Shown piece after piece: positions 11,201 through 19,865 of a stretch of 64,000 nucleotides of DNA (positions are counted from its first letter, which is position 1; each line of letters starts with the position of its first letter). Made by a program: the position numbers and the translations under genes. The notes below the pieces were generated by a model. That model was not told where the DNA came from. It saw only the letters and a program-made list of their open reading frames with translations, and searched no databases. Origin of the DNA: Tritrichomonas musculus (Eukaryota; Parabasalia; Tritrichomonadida; Tritrichomonadidae); assembly GCA_039105265.1 (NCBI GenBank), contig JAPFFF010000039.1:744001-808000 (forward strand), given 5' to 3'.

Positions 11201-11740
11201 TTTTTTGTTGCTAGAGTCACTACTATCTTCATAATTATTAATGGGACTATTATTAATCATTAATCGAGATCTATTCATATGATCTTTTAGTGAAGAAAGG
11301 CAATCAGAAAGTGATTTGTTAACTTCTTCTGTTTGCTTTAGCGTGTTTTGTAAAACTTCAACTTGAGAATATATATTTGATTTATTATTTGGGTCATCGC
11401 TAAAATCGGAATTGCCATTGCCTTGGGCTGAAATATCAGATGAGTTTGAATTTTCTTTGTCAAAGTTCGATTTGTTGATCTCGTTAATATTTTTTAACGA
11501 TTTTTGAGCGTCTCGAGTTAACGGTGTAGTATCTATCGCTAAATTATCGTAACTTGAGTCATTTGAGCGGTTAAATGGTTCGACTTCGCTTGAGGTACTG
11601 TCATCTCCATTACCAATTTGATCAATTACTGAATTATTTGTTTTTTGAGTTTCAAAATTGTTTGTTTTCGTGTTTTTTGAGTTGTTTTTGTTGATTGCGT
11701 TAGGTTTCGCCCCTCCGCTATCTTTATAATTCGAACTCAT
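5243..11740 (-). CDS. Giant coiled-coil protein (2165 residues)
   Basis: The ATG at 11740 opens an unbroken frame. Residues 1-130 are Ser/Asn-rich and probably disordered. From about 190 to 2000 almost the whole chain is a heptad coiled coil rich in Glu, Lys, Gln, Asn and Leu. One part, about 8800-9370, consists of 39-residue repeats (EKSDKLNNELEE core). The last 160 residues leave the heptad pattern (FLTHFRLIIQN, then NIVAPPPNLSLSNL) and may be a small conserved tail domain. There is no motor, membrane segment or signal peptide. Such proteins are often labelled viral A-type inclusion protein in trichomonad genomes only because of composition; this is a host gene. A structural role (cytoskeleton, centrosome-like or golgin-like tether) is possible but unproven. 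The stop reads TAAA. Confidence 0.9.
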   Translation of the reverse strand: MSSNYKDSGGAKPNAINKNNSKNTKTNNFETQKTNNSVIDQIGNGDDSTSSEVEPFNRSNDSSYDNLAIDTTPLTRDAQKSLKNINEINKSNFDKENSNSSDISAQGNGNSDFSDDPNNKSNIYSQVEVLQNTLKQTEEVNKSLSDCLSSLKDHMNRSRLMINNSPINNYEDSSDSSNKKQFKIRGSDNKFITASDSEEMELLRYKIPSSLSNDDETLSNELQRQKSEIEMKDKEIEILKEKIDIISKSFEEVKQSKSEISSDDQNEFNSLIQEKNQLIDEKNQLSNQLKDTEIQLLEANNKNNELQLKITSLENQLFESNSKFKEEEEVLKKKIKGLLTVKETNEKQADQLATQMSAIQKEKDEINTNMNEKLKELEKENQLLAENNDQLNEQMRIMSKYQREGSGNSDELKKLEALYRQSQGQIEELKNQLKTKKINNDKLISSLKILKEKFDILKKEKVELTKQVSSFKDIQTQLSQKDKIESQLKIELAQLKTLNINLEKEKASTTKSIVELQAKNTELKSKNSQIQQRLALIDEENKEHMSTIEDLRLNVQKLRNANTALSTTISDVNRSPDKLQAVFQKVNELQQKNEELSISIESFQNDSEGTLKKSDVVIEEKQIKIAELAALLEKSQKEKKDLEEQNLNLSSKLSKMCDTIASLQDQISDHQNLQQQKEELLQKNKKVTTELMQMKEVKDNLALFQLDKSKLFDSLSDVGSIINSNDKVESISDAVSMINLLKEDDKRKTNELNQMKKLMTNKNEDLKAEMTSLNSLNQSLENDLHKERQKSDILNDQLEETKHKLEDTKHKYEEIKSKSEEMQTKYRFELQKEKEKSDKLSNELDEVNHKFNDVKTKADEMQTRTKNELLKEKEKSDKLNNELEEIKSKFNEIKSQSDESQSKYRIELQIEKEKSGKLSNELEEVKNKFESIKTKSDELELKHKNELQTEKEKSDKLNNELEETKKKFDEMKSKFIETEKSYKNEKEELMSKFNALSELSLKLKITNEQLRKNNSENIDEISSAQIKEKAAQLELDQLKAETENRHKKEIEDLKSQIKELEDQNNKEKNDFKQQIGKLKGDNEEMKEKVNFLSNKEKELLSQIKEKETVLTQLENSIKDKENIINEDSKKNEKISSELNEKQKKNKELNDKLNEKDDFIKELQEQIKNGNDKIDELNDQISKQQTESLESLRKKSKEHLEDKNKLQEEIIKKNEKIHQLQKQINELQTQNEANNNDIIQQQTQSIDELSETIRKLQIKIESMKKQNSELNSKILEIESTNRRQKDVDKKEFDRKENDLLQKNKQLKSQIDNIDIENNSLKEQLQSAQQKVSSLSAENTILEQKNSKLIMENKNEIGKNSDLLSSMNAMKSSFEVLKTQNDENEQEILRNKNLIDSLKAEISEKTKQFEKTIENYDDENSKIKEENRQLKSQITRLTMTSKKYEKDKKKLTNYEIKNETLETDNQRLIEENGYYQELNKSLNSQLKKMKELISESKRIQDFSILKDENSELKKKLNDITSNNLLIEKEHDRANNDLLELQTKFELLKHENETLKHTSAKYRNEYIAQIDELNNKNAFLTFSKEEMRQKFEQKERSIQSLAKENEVLSSENYFVKNQIKKFEKDFLEYKQEKDNEDHVTHAKIEQLKNENKKLEDTILKLRLELDTQQNKSNSLEKENQRFEHTLKHLNKENKQLKNSLSSSQSGSSSPKKKSRSRSVSNSKNNSSSSSVQLNQNKIDDLENEIERLKDQIQTEKAKNAELEKQNSNNEMKKVIENQQNEIKKLKEIQNEFELFKSTFNIDSLQSTSSSSPSLNNLLGTLQIENSKMKSEMELMRNNANLLNDKIKSLKEKKKSIEKENEKLNEKVKLIESEKTKRDKKIASLQQKNQSFNKDLEEKLKQAEKEKEKLKEDVKNLHTKIESKILNSNEVQNKSNGPEIDHLKQQINQLEMKVKELNKAKLENAKLQKENEEFKEILSNSKKDSNLNNNSNLSQTEIEYLIIQNKTMKSAFLTHFRLIIQNINMYVSKQFSRFSSQILGLTTQLTYLQNKLKYKPLLNSSHSAASYSASNLMIQKEIYRGLRILNIVAPPPNLSLSNLTKFLVDSLKPQPILRLQRRIGDIIINPASAQENYLQSYQIFVDSDEDEEISSSLIDKQSTDSAISLLKKA
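8800..9370 (-). repeat. 117-bp coding tandem repeat
   Basis: The segment encoding SDKLNNELEE recurs at 117-bp spacing (near 8858, 8975, 9092 and 9209), with one further copy 138 bp away near 9347. The unit is 39 residues. The extra 21 bp equals seven residues, exactly one heptad, so the coiled-coil register is kept. Confidence 0.8.
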
Positions 11741-13418
11741 ATATATAATCCTGAATTAGATTCTATTTCTTTTTTGAAATTTTGAGTGTTTTCATTGAAT
11801 CAACTAAAAAATTTGTAAATTTGAATTTTTAAACCTTTTTTAAATATAATGAAAATACATAAAATAACTATGAAAGCAAATATTATATATATTAGTCAAT
11901 TGTATTCTATTATTTGGTATATTATTTATTTCTATAGTAACTCTTTATTATTAAAAGATAATCAAAATCAAAAATATTCAGAAGAAAAATATTATAAACA
12001 GTTTATATCTCAATTATTCAAAATTTTATTTGCATTTTAATCGTCTACATATTGAAAAAAAGTTTTTACAATATCTCAAACGATTAATAAAAATATTTGT
12101 TTAATAAAGTAATGAATGTAAAATATAATGAAGGATTAATAAAAATTACTAGAAATCTGGGGAATATTGGTAATTACGGTAATATGAAATCATAATCTTT
12201 TTCCAATGTAGATAAAAAGCATTTAATTGTAATTGTTTTTTAATTAGATTTGCAATTAAAACCTATTGCTTCTTTTAATAGTCATTATTTCATAAAAAAA
12301 AAAAAAAAAAAAAGATCTGAAACTAGAATAAAAAACTAATCGAAATGTTTGATTTAATATATATGTATATGTATTGGTTTTGAGCTTCGTCATGCCGAAT
12401 AGAGTAAAGTTTAGAATGCTTTATTATATTTTCTTCGTTAGTAATGTTAATAGGATTGTATTTTCAAAGTTTTTTAGTTTTTTGGAATATAAAAATCAAA
12501 TAGCTGAGCAATAAAAAACAAATAAATTATTTCCAATATCGAAATATATGTAAATAATTGTTTAAATGTTTCATATATTTCATTATTATTGAGCAAAATC
12601 ATTGAGTAAATTTCTTTTTGATGGTGAATTTCAATTTGAAAAACGTTCATTATACGAATAATAGTCAATAGTGTAAAATAACAAATGTTGGAGGGATTTC
12701 AATCCTTCAGTCCTCTATATCAATTTGTTTTCAACTAATTGAAGCCAAAAAAATAATGATGATAGAAGATTCCGCGTCAATCACAAAAAATTTTATGAAC
12801 GATTAAATAATACTCAAAAAAATTGAGAGAAAATTTTGTAAAAAAAAAAAAAAAAAAGAGAGAATCTACTGTTGATTAAATCAAGCTTTAGCAAAATAGA
12901 CAGATTTCCAATTTCATAGACAGACTCGTCTAAAACAAGTATTTCATTCAGAAGAATGCAATCGTCCATTTTTTCGAGCTTTTTTTTTTTTGAATGAAAA
13001 ATCATAAATTATTTTATTTTTATGAAATATATTAAATTTAGTTAAAATATTTTATTTATAGTAACTCAAGTGAATATAATATATAATTATTTAAATAGTA
13101 ATAATAAATATCATTGTATAGCATTGATATTATCTATTCTATCTATATATTTTTTTTCTGAACATTTCAATAGATTATTTTGTTGAAAATTTTTGCCTAT
13201 TATTCATATGAACCCAGGAAAGAAGAAAGAAAAGTAACAAAAAGAAGGTCACTTAATAATATTCTATAATTTATATTTATTGTATTATGTAATTAGGCTG
13301 TTTAATACCTATGCTTTATTTTTTATTACAATATATATAAAGTATTTTTTGTTTTTTTTACAACGATATTCATATCGTCTAAAAATCTATGTTTCCCAAA
13401 AACTTTGTTCTCTGAATT

Positions 13419-13450
<32 letters not shown>

Positions 13451-13871
13451 CTTCCTCAGAATTAAAATTTGATTTCAATGACAAAAAAATAAAAAAAATA
13501 TAAAATTCAGAAATATTGAATGGTGTTCTCAAAACTGGTATAAGGTTATTGAGAGCAGTATCAGTTAATTTAACTTACTGTAAAAATTTCAGAACAATAA
13601 GTTGAATTGCATTGAAATTTAATACAAATTAAAATGTTATTATTTCATTCAATAATATATTATTATATTTTTATAAAATAAAAATAATTGATTATTATTT
13701 TCAAATAAATAAAAATATGATAAATCTTAAGTAAAACCAAAACAATTTTGTTATTTGATAAAAGTTCTAAATTGAATATTAAACCAAATAAAAAATTGAA
13801 TGTTGATTAATATTGGAGTCATCGATGGTAGTCTCACATCACAAAGTATTTAAAAGCAAAATTGATAAAAA
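11741..13871. other. Gene-poor AT-rich spacer with long homopolymers
   Basis: Holds A or T runs near 12294-12313, 12839-12857 and 13422-13450. Two short minus-strand frames (12474-12650 from an internal ATG, and 12814-13005) have some protein-like composition but no recognisable domain, and the second is dominated by homopolymers. I do not call them genes. The last 60 bases lead into the acyl-CoA synthetase gene. Confidence 0.5.
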
Positions 13872-15833
13872 ATGGGTCATGTTCAAAGTATTGATGTTGA
13901 ATCAGTTGTAGTTCCAATTCGACCTCCAGAAAACGAAAACGAATCCTCAACTTATGTCAGCAATCACGTAATTGTTGAAAATGGGGGAAAACTTTTTACA
14001 AACTTTTTCGCGCAGCCAAATGCCAAAACGCCTTTAGAAGTATTGCAAGGATCATCAATAAAATGGCCAGATGCAGATTGCCTAGGAGAACGAGAAAAAT
14101 TACCAGATGGTTCAGTTGGAGACTATGTATACATGAGTTATCGTGAAACCTACGAAAGATGTATTCAATTTGGTCGAGGACTCGCGTCGTTAGGTGTCAA
14201 AAAAGGAGATAAACTCGGAATTTATGCGCATAATTCAATAATGTGGCAAATGACAGCTTTTGGTGCTTATTCGATTGGTGCAACAATTGTTCCTGTTTAC
14301 GACTCTCTTGGTGCAGAAGCATCAGAGTATATTGTTAATCATGCGGATATCAAATTTTTATTTTCATCCGAATTCAAATACAAAAACGCTTTAAATCTCC
14401 TTGACAAATGCGAAAAAGTAGAAAAACTGATTCTTTTCTCAAACGATGAACCTCAAGAAAAACATTCTAAAATACCCGTTATTACATTCAAAGAAGTTTT
14501 CGATCAAGGCAAAACATACGAAGGAGAAATCGAAAAACCCGACCCAGATGATATTGCCCTCATTATGTACACGTCAGGCTCAACGGGACCACCAAAAGGT
14601 TGCGTTTTAACAGGCGCCAACATCGTTGCAGGCGCCACAGGGCTCACATGCGTTGGCTGTTCATGTTCGACTGTTGAAACGTACCTTTCGTTCCTCCCGC
14701 TAGCTCATATCTATGCCCAAGCGGTTGAGCTTGAAGTCCTTGCGCACGGGGGACGAGTTGGATATGCAAGAGGGCCTGTTTCAATGCTGATGGACGACAT
14801 CCAGGCCCTTCAACCGACAATTATGACAGCTGTTCCGCGAATTCTGAACAGAGTTGCCGATGCCATGAAGCAGCAAATTGAGAAGCTGCCGGGTATTGTT
14901 CAAAAAGTTCTCAAAATTGCGATGGCTGAAAAAGTTCGCTGCATGAAAGAAAACAGAGGACAATCATTGTTACTTGATGGGATTTTGTTCTCGAAATTCC
15001 GAAAAGCGCTCGGTGGCAAGCTTCGAGTGATGATCAGTGGTGGTGCACCAATTATGCCCGAAGTTTTTGAATTCCTATCGGCGACGGTTACTCCGAATAT
15101 TCTTCAAGGTTGTGGATTGACTGAGCTTGCATCTTCTTGTTTTGTGCAAGAGTTGCCGGTTGCCTATCCCGACACTGTTGGTCTTTTGTGTCCCACGATT
15201 GAAGCCAAATTGAGAAGAGTGAAAGACATGCCAAATTACGATCCACAAGGCGAAGAGCCAGCCGGAGAGCTTCTTGCAAGAGGAGCCAACATGTTCAAAG
15301 GTTATTACAAACAGCCCGAATTGACAGCAGAAGCAATGGTTGATGGTTGGTTTGCCACTGGTGACGTTGTGCAGGTGACAAAGGCAATGCAGATGAAGAT
15401 CATCGATAGAGTGAAGCAGTTAGTGAAGCTGTGTCAAGGCGAATATGTTTCTTTGACAACTTTGACTGAATGCTATTCATTGGCCGATGCGATAAACTTC
15501 ATTTATATTCATGCTGATTCATTGCATGGCGAGCCAATTGCTATTTGCTGGCCGAAGAAAGAGTTGATTGAAAAGTGGAAAAGCCAGGGAATTTCTGAGG
15601 ATGAGATTCCTAACTCTAAAGCGTGCAAAGATGAAATTATTGCTTCTTTACTTGAGCAATATAAAAAGAGAAAACTAAGAGGATTTGAAAAAATCAACCA
15701 TATCATTATCAAGCTTGAAGAGCCGACAGTTGAAAACGGTTTATTGACACCTTCTCAAAAAGCTCAATTAACAAAAATTAAAAACAAATATCTGCCTGAA
15801 CTTAATGCATTATATGATTCAATAGGTAATTAA
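13872..15833 (+). CDS. Long-chain fatty acid--CoA ligase (AMP-forming)
   Basis: This is a 653-residue member of the adenylate-forming ANL superfamily, the usual length for eukaryotic ACSL enzymes. It should join a fatty acid to CoA using ATP, giving AMP and pyrophosphate (EC 6.2.1.3). The P-loop-like AMP-binding motif YTSGSTGPPKG lies near residues 232-243. LPLAHIYAQ and the GCGLTE box (about 413-418) follow. GWFATGDV near 495 carries the Asp that contacts the ATP ribose. A Lys-rich C-terminal lobe is present (IIDRVKQLVKLCQGEYVS). There is no signal peptide or obvious membrane helix. The codons are noticeably richer in G/C than the flanks, as expected for a conserved, expressed gene. The stop reads TAAATAAA. 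The activity call is confident; the chain-length preference is not. Confidence 0.95.
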   Translation: MGHVQSIDVESVVVPIRPPENENESSTYVSNHVIVENGGKLFTNFFAQPNAKTPLEVLQGSSIKWPDADCLGEREKLPDGSVGDYVYMSYRETYERCIQFGRGLASLGVKKGDKLGIYAHNSIMWQMTAFGAYSIGATIVPVYDSLGAEASEYIVNHADIKFLFSSEFKYKNALNLLDKCEKVEKLILFSNDEPQEKHSKIPVITFKEVFDQGKTYEGEIEKPDPDDIALIMYTSGSTGPPKGCVLTGANIVAGATGLTCVGCSCSTVETYLSFLPLAHIYAQAVELEVLAHGGRVGYARGPVSMLMDDIQALQPTIMTAVPRILNRVADAMKQQIEKLPGIVQKVLKIAMAEKVRCMKENRGQSLLLDGILFSKFRKALGGKLRVMISGGAPIMPEVFEFLSATVTPNILQGCGLTELASSCFVQELPVAYPDTVGLLCPTIEAKLRRVKDMPNYDPQGEEPAGELLARGANMFKGYYKQPELTAEAMVDGWFATGDVVQVTKAMQMKIIDRVKQLVKLCQGEYVSLTTLTECYSLADAINFIYIHADSLHGEPIAICWPKKELIEKWKSQGISEDEIPNSKACKDEIIASLLEQYKKRKLRGFEKINHIIIKLEEPTVENGLLTPSQKAQLTKIKNKYLPELNALYDSIGN

Positions 15834-15916
15834 ATAAAAATTTTAATTAGCAAAGTATTTTATTAAGATAGATAGATATTAATATTAAAAGCTGTAAAAT
15901 ATTAAATAAAAAAACA

Positions 15917-17450
15917 TTAAATTAAATATCCAAAGAATTCGAGGGCTGAAAAAATAAAATAATGTTGATTACGGGTATTTAATCCATTTTGCCTGATCCT
16001 TAGATATCGAAAACTTTTGTCAGTTTTTAATTCAAAAGTGTGCTGCTTATTTAATCCATGAAGGTATTGAACTTCACTTTGTGAATCTAATTCTATCCAA
16101 TCATCTTTTTGGTTTGTGTTTGAACCTTCAATCACCCAATTTTTTGGTTGATGACAATTAACATTGTGTCTTGATCTAATTGAATAGTGAGTTGGTCTTA
16201 CTTTTTTACTTTTGAAATCATACATCAGCCATGAATCAGGTAAATCGCATGAAGCAAAAATGTTAGTTTTGTCAAGATCGACAGCATATTTTGGTTGAAA
16301 ATCATTTTCAACTGATGTTGAGGAAGCAGTAACGTCAACGACTCCTTTATCGTGCACATTTCCTCCGCAATCAAGTGTCAGATGATGAATGATTCCACAG
16401 AAGCTGTTCTTATCATTACCATCAAACAGAAATGCTTGAGACGAAGAAGAAGGAGAAGGAGGAGGAGGAGGAGGCTTGTTTGCACGATGATGTGAAACAG
16501 GTTTGCTTGGTTTAATTGAATCTTCATGAACTTTTTGTTTACTTAATTTTTCTATTTGTTTCTTCAAAAGTTCAACGTCTGCTTGTAAAGTTGCAATCCT
16601 TTTGTTATCTTCTTTAAGCTTCAAAAGTAGGCCGTTTATTCACATCAGGAGACCAGCACTCTTCAATCAGCTTTTGGAGGGCTTCTTTGATTGGACCCTT
16701 GAACTCTGGACGATAGTTTTCCTTAACAACTTTGTTGTTAAATTGAAAAATGCTCATCTTGTGGTTCTGAAAAAGTGGATATGGTATCGTATCGGTTATC
16801 ACTTCATACATTAAAATGCCATATGAATAAACATCTGCTTTCCAGTTGTAGCCAGTACCTTCAATTACTTCTGGTGCCATATAAATGGATGTGCCTAGTG
16901 CTTGTGTTTGATTTTGGGAACGACCAGTAACATGGACCTTCGAAAGTCCGAAATCAGTAATATGAGGATTGAAATCGTCGTCGAGTAAGATATTTCCTGG
17001 TTTTAAATCGCGGTGTATGATATAGTTTTTGTGTAGATAAATCATGCCACGAGCAATGCCTATTAATATCTTTTGACGTGTAGTATTATCGTATTTTGAA
17101 TCGGAAAGACCTTTCAAGAACTGCGGATAAAGATCCTTTTTTCATGAGGTTCATAATGATAGTAACTCTGATTTGACCTTCAATATCTTGTAATGAATAT
17201 CCTTGAAATTGAATAATGGCTGGATGCTGTAACCGCATCATAATACCAATTTCTCGATTGATCATTGTTCTTTGCCCGCTTGCATTATTGTCGCAATTAA
17301 TAACTTTAGCTGCATATTGTTTTTTTGATGTTTTATCTTCAACTGAGTATATATTGCCAAATCCACCTGAATTAATTTTGCTAATAACTTTGAACTTGCT
17401 CAGATCGTAAATTTTTGTCTAACACTTAATCTATCGCGAAGATTGTCCAT
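15917..17450 (-). pseudogene. TKL-type kinase with discoidin-like C-terminus, frame-broken
   Basis: Read from the ATG at 17450, the product would be: short N-terminus, kinase domain (GGFGNIY glycine loop, AAKVI lysine, MKKGSLS, HRDLKPGN, DFGLSK, APEVIEG, KRPTFE), coiled coil, a run of six prolines, and an F5/8 type C (discoidin-like) domain ending FFGYLI. It is split over three or more frames: a shift at the A-run opposite 17412-17416, a second near 17112-17114 where one extra A would explain it, and a third at 16612-16624 just after the kinase domain. All catalytic motifs are intact, so the damage is recent, or the indels are assembly errors. The same discoidin-like module ends the gene at 48184-49545. 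Confidence 0.8.
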
Positions 17451-17629
17451 GTTAATAATAGTGGAAATTTTTTCTTTCAAAATTTTAATTTTTTTTAAGA
17501 AAAAAAAAATATCTCAAACCTATATTATTCATAAAAATATATATTTAAAATGATCTAATATTGTTATTTTAACGAAAAAAATTTATTTTGTAAATATATT
17601 TATAAAGATATATATGTTTTTTTGATGAG

Positions 17630-17639
17630 AACGTTTATT
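17630..17639 (+). promoter_or_regulatory. CGTTTA-type upstream motif
   Basis: AACGTTTATT lies 32 bases before the ATG at 17671. Similar CGTTWA sites precede several other genes in the window. Its complement contains the AACG core recognised by Myb-family proteins. The role is inferred only from recurrence. Confidence 0.3.
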
Positions 17640-17670
17640 AATTTAAAATTTCTTCATACAAAGGATATTA

Positions 17671-19098
17671 ATGGAGCAACCAAATGATCCCTTGTCAATA
17701 GAAGAGCTTGCAAAAAGGCTAGAAGCTATCGAAAAAGATATAGGGCCTCTAAAAAAAGACAATTTGCAATTAAAAAAAGACAATGAACAATTAAAAAAAG
17801 AAAACATACATTTAAAGAGAGAAAATGAGAAAATTAAGAAAGAAATCGAAAATATAAGATTGCAATTATCTCAAATGCAGCAAATAACAAATAATCAAGC
17901 AGTTGATGATCAGATTAATACGCAAGAATATGAAAACGCCACAGCAACAAAAAGATCTCCCCAACCCGAAAAAACGCGCTCATATAATAACTTTAATTCG
18001 CTTCCTTTGAAAACCCAGCAATCGGTAATTTCAGAAATAATTTCAAATTCACCAAATCAAGAAAACCGTAGCTTTAGAAAATTGAATAATCTTTTGCTTT
18101 ATTTACTACGATTTAATAAATCATTGGAGGCAGTTCGTTATATCGAAATACCAACAAAAAATATCGACGATCTATTTGAGAACATTAAAGAAGGCGATCA
18201 AGAATTGAAAGGAATTCATGTACTATCTAATGCAGTTGAAATATTGTACTTTAATGAATCATTAAATTCTCCCGATTTCATTAATCTTTTAACAGAGTTT
18301 GACGACCTTTTAATTGAACTAAAGTATCCATCCGATTCTTTTAAGAAAACATATGAAATAATAACGACCATTAAAAGTACCAGAATATCAAAAATGAAGA
18401 TACAGATATTGATAACTGGAATCAAAGAAACAGATGATACTTTCAAAAGCAATAGAAATATTTATTCAATTAAAATTGATTCATCAGTAAAGTCAATCGG
18501 TAAAAATTCGTTTTATTATTGCTCTTCGCTTTCACGGGTATCAATTTCTTCATCAGTGGTATCTATTGGTGACCATTCTTTTTATGGATGCTCATCATTA
18601 ACTCAGGTTGCAATTCCTTCTTCCGTAACCTCAATCGATAAGTATGCATTTTGTGGTTGTTCCTCGCTTATACGTATTTCTATTCCTTCATCGGTTACGT
18701 CAATTGGTAATTTTGTTTTCGAAAAATGCGCATCAATCAGAGAAATTACGATTCCTTCATCTGTAACTTCACTCGGCGGTTTTGTGTTCTCGGGTTGTTC
18801 ATCCTTAAGACAAGTTACTATTCCAACTTCAATAAAAGTAATCAATAAGTTTTCTTTTTCAGGCTGTTCTTCACTTACGCAAATATCAATTCCTTCTTCG
18901 GTTATTTCTATTGGCGAGCATGCATTTGAAAGATGTTCTAAGTTATCTGAAGTTGAAATACCAAATTCTGTTACATCAATTGGTAATTATGCATTTGCAG
19001 AGTGCGTTCAACTGTCACAAATATCAATTCCTTCAAGTGTTACTTCAATTGGAAGAGATGCTATTCCATCAAGCACACAAATGATAAAGCTTGAATAA
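17671..19098 (+). CDS. Coiled-coil / BspA-like LRR protein
   Basis: This is a 475-residue protein with a clear ATG. Residues about 25-66 are a coiled coil (repeated LKKDNEQLKKEN). Residues 67-260 are a linker with a helical region and no recognised domain. About ten BspA-like LRRs (AF.GCSSL.QISIPSSVTSIG) run from about 263 to the end, and the last repeat is cut short (SVTSIGRDAIPSSTQMIKLE). It has no signal peptide or membrane helix. The repeats match those of the array at 1-3761, but the N-terminal half differs, so this is a separate subfamily. Function unknown; protein binding through the LRR face is the reasonable guess. Confidence 0.88.
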   Translation: MEQPNDPLSIEELAKRLEAIEKDIGPLKKDNLQLKKDNEQLKKENIHLKRENEKIKKEIENIRLQLSQMQQITNNQAVDDQINTQEYENATATKRSPQPEKTRSYNNFNSLPLKTQQSVISEIISNSPNQENRSFRKLNNLLLYLLRFNKSLEAVRYIEIPTKNIDDLFENIKEGDQELKGIHVLSNAVEILYFNESLNSPDFINLLTEFDDLLIELKYPSDSFKKTYEIITTIKSTRISKMKIQILITGIKETDDTFKSNRNIYSIKIDSSVKSIGKNSFYYCSSLSRVSISSSVVSIGDHSFYGCSSLTQVAIPSSVTSIDKYAFCGCSSLIRISIPSSVTSIGNFVFEKCASIREITIPSSVTSLGGFVFSGCSSLRQVTIPTSIKVINKFSFSGCSSLTQISIPSSVISIGEHAFERCSKLSEVEIPNSVTSIGNYAFAECVQLSQISIPSSVTSIGRDAIPSSTQMIKLE

Positions 19099-19865
19099 TT
19101 ATTATTTTTATTTGGTTAAAAAAAAATTCGTGAAAATGTTAACTATACGTTTTTATTATTACGTTATTTTTTTATTTCATTTTTTGTTTTACAAAAGAAA
19201 GAATATGTGCCATATTGAATGTATTTTCTTCATTAGTTTTTTTTGGCAATTTATATATTGAATAAGATGTATATTATGAATATTCAATTTAAAAAGTGAA
19301 AAATTCAATTTATTTTTTATGAATATTCAATTTAAAAAGTGAAAAATTGAATAAAAATTGCTACAGCAAAATTGGCCCTACCATTTGGAAATTTGATTTA
19401 GCCATATTCTATAAGAAGATGTATATTATGTGAATATCAAGTTTATTTTAAGAGCTTGGCTTAGCATCTTTCGAAAAGGAAAATGTATTCAAATTTTCTA
19501 TAAGTAATCACAAAAAAAAAAATTTCAGAGGTATTATTTTTTTTATATTAGTAACTTTTTGAATATATGGGAATTATATTTTCAATGTAATAAAATAATC
19601 AATACAAATATTATATTGATTATTTTCTCAATTATTAAAATATGATTATATATTTATAAAAAAGCAATTATTATAAATGTATCCATTTATTTTTAAATAA
19701 ATATTATATAATAAATACATAAAAAATATAATTCATGGAACTCTTTTGTAACCTGAAATAACTTAGTCCTGGTACATCTATTGAATATTTATTTTCGATT
19801 CAATATTTCAATGTTTTCCTTTTCATAAAAAAAAAAATTGTATTAAAAAAGATCGTTTATTTTGA
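19099..19865. other. AT-rich spacer with a short tandem repeat
   Basis: Contains the 43-bp repeat described at 19276-19361 and a diverged further copy near 19420-19450 (GATGTATATTATGTGAATAT). No gene was seen. Confidence 0.5.
19276..19361. repeat. 43-bp tandem repeat, two copies
   Basis: ATGAATATTCAATTTAAAAA starts at 19276 and again at 19319. Each copy continues GTGAAAAATT. The second diverges after about 33 bases. Confidence 0.85.

Noticed and set aside
5243-11740. Viral A-type inclusion protein or other viral origin
   Set aside because: The resemblance is only coiled-coil composition. No capsid, polymerase or integrase gene was found in the window, and I found no convincing Polinton or retroelement.
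11849-12040. 63-codon plus-strand frame
   Set aside because: Nearly all Ile/Tyr/Lys/Asn/Ser codons in AT-rich DNA; no domain and no conservation signal.
13280-13532. Short frames with Phe or Lys runs on both strands
   Set aside because: They owe their length to a T28 run; no protein-like sequence on either side.
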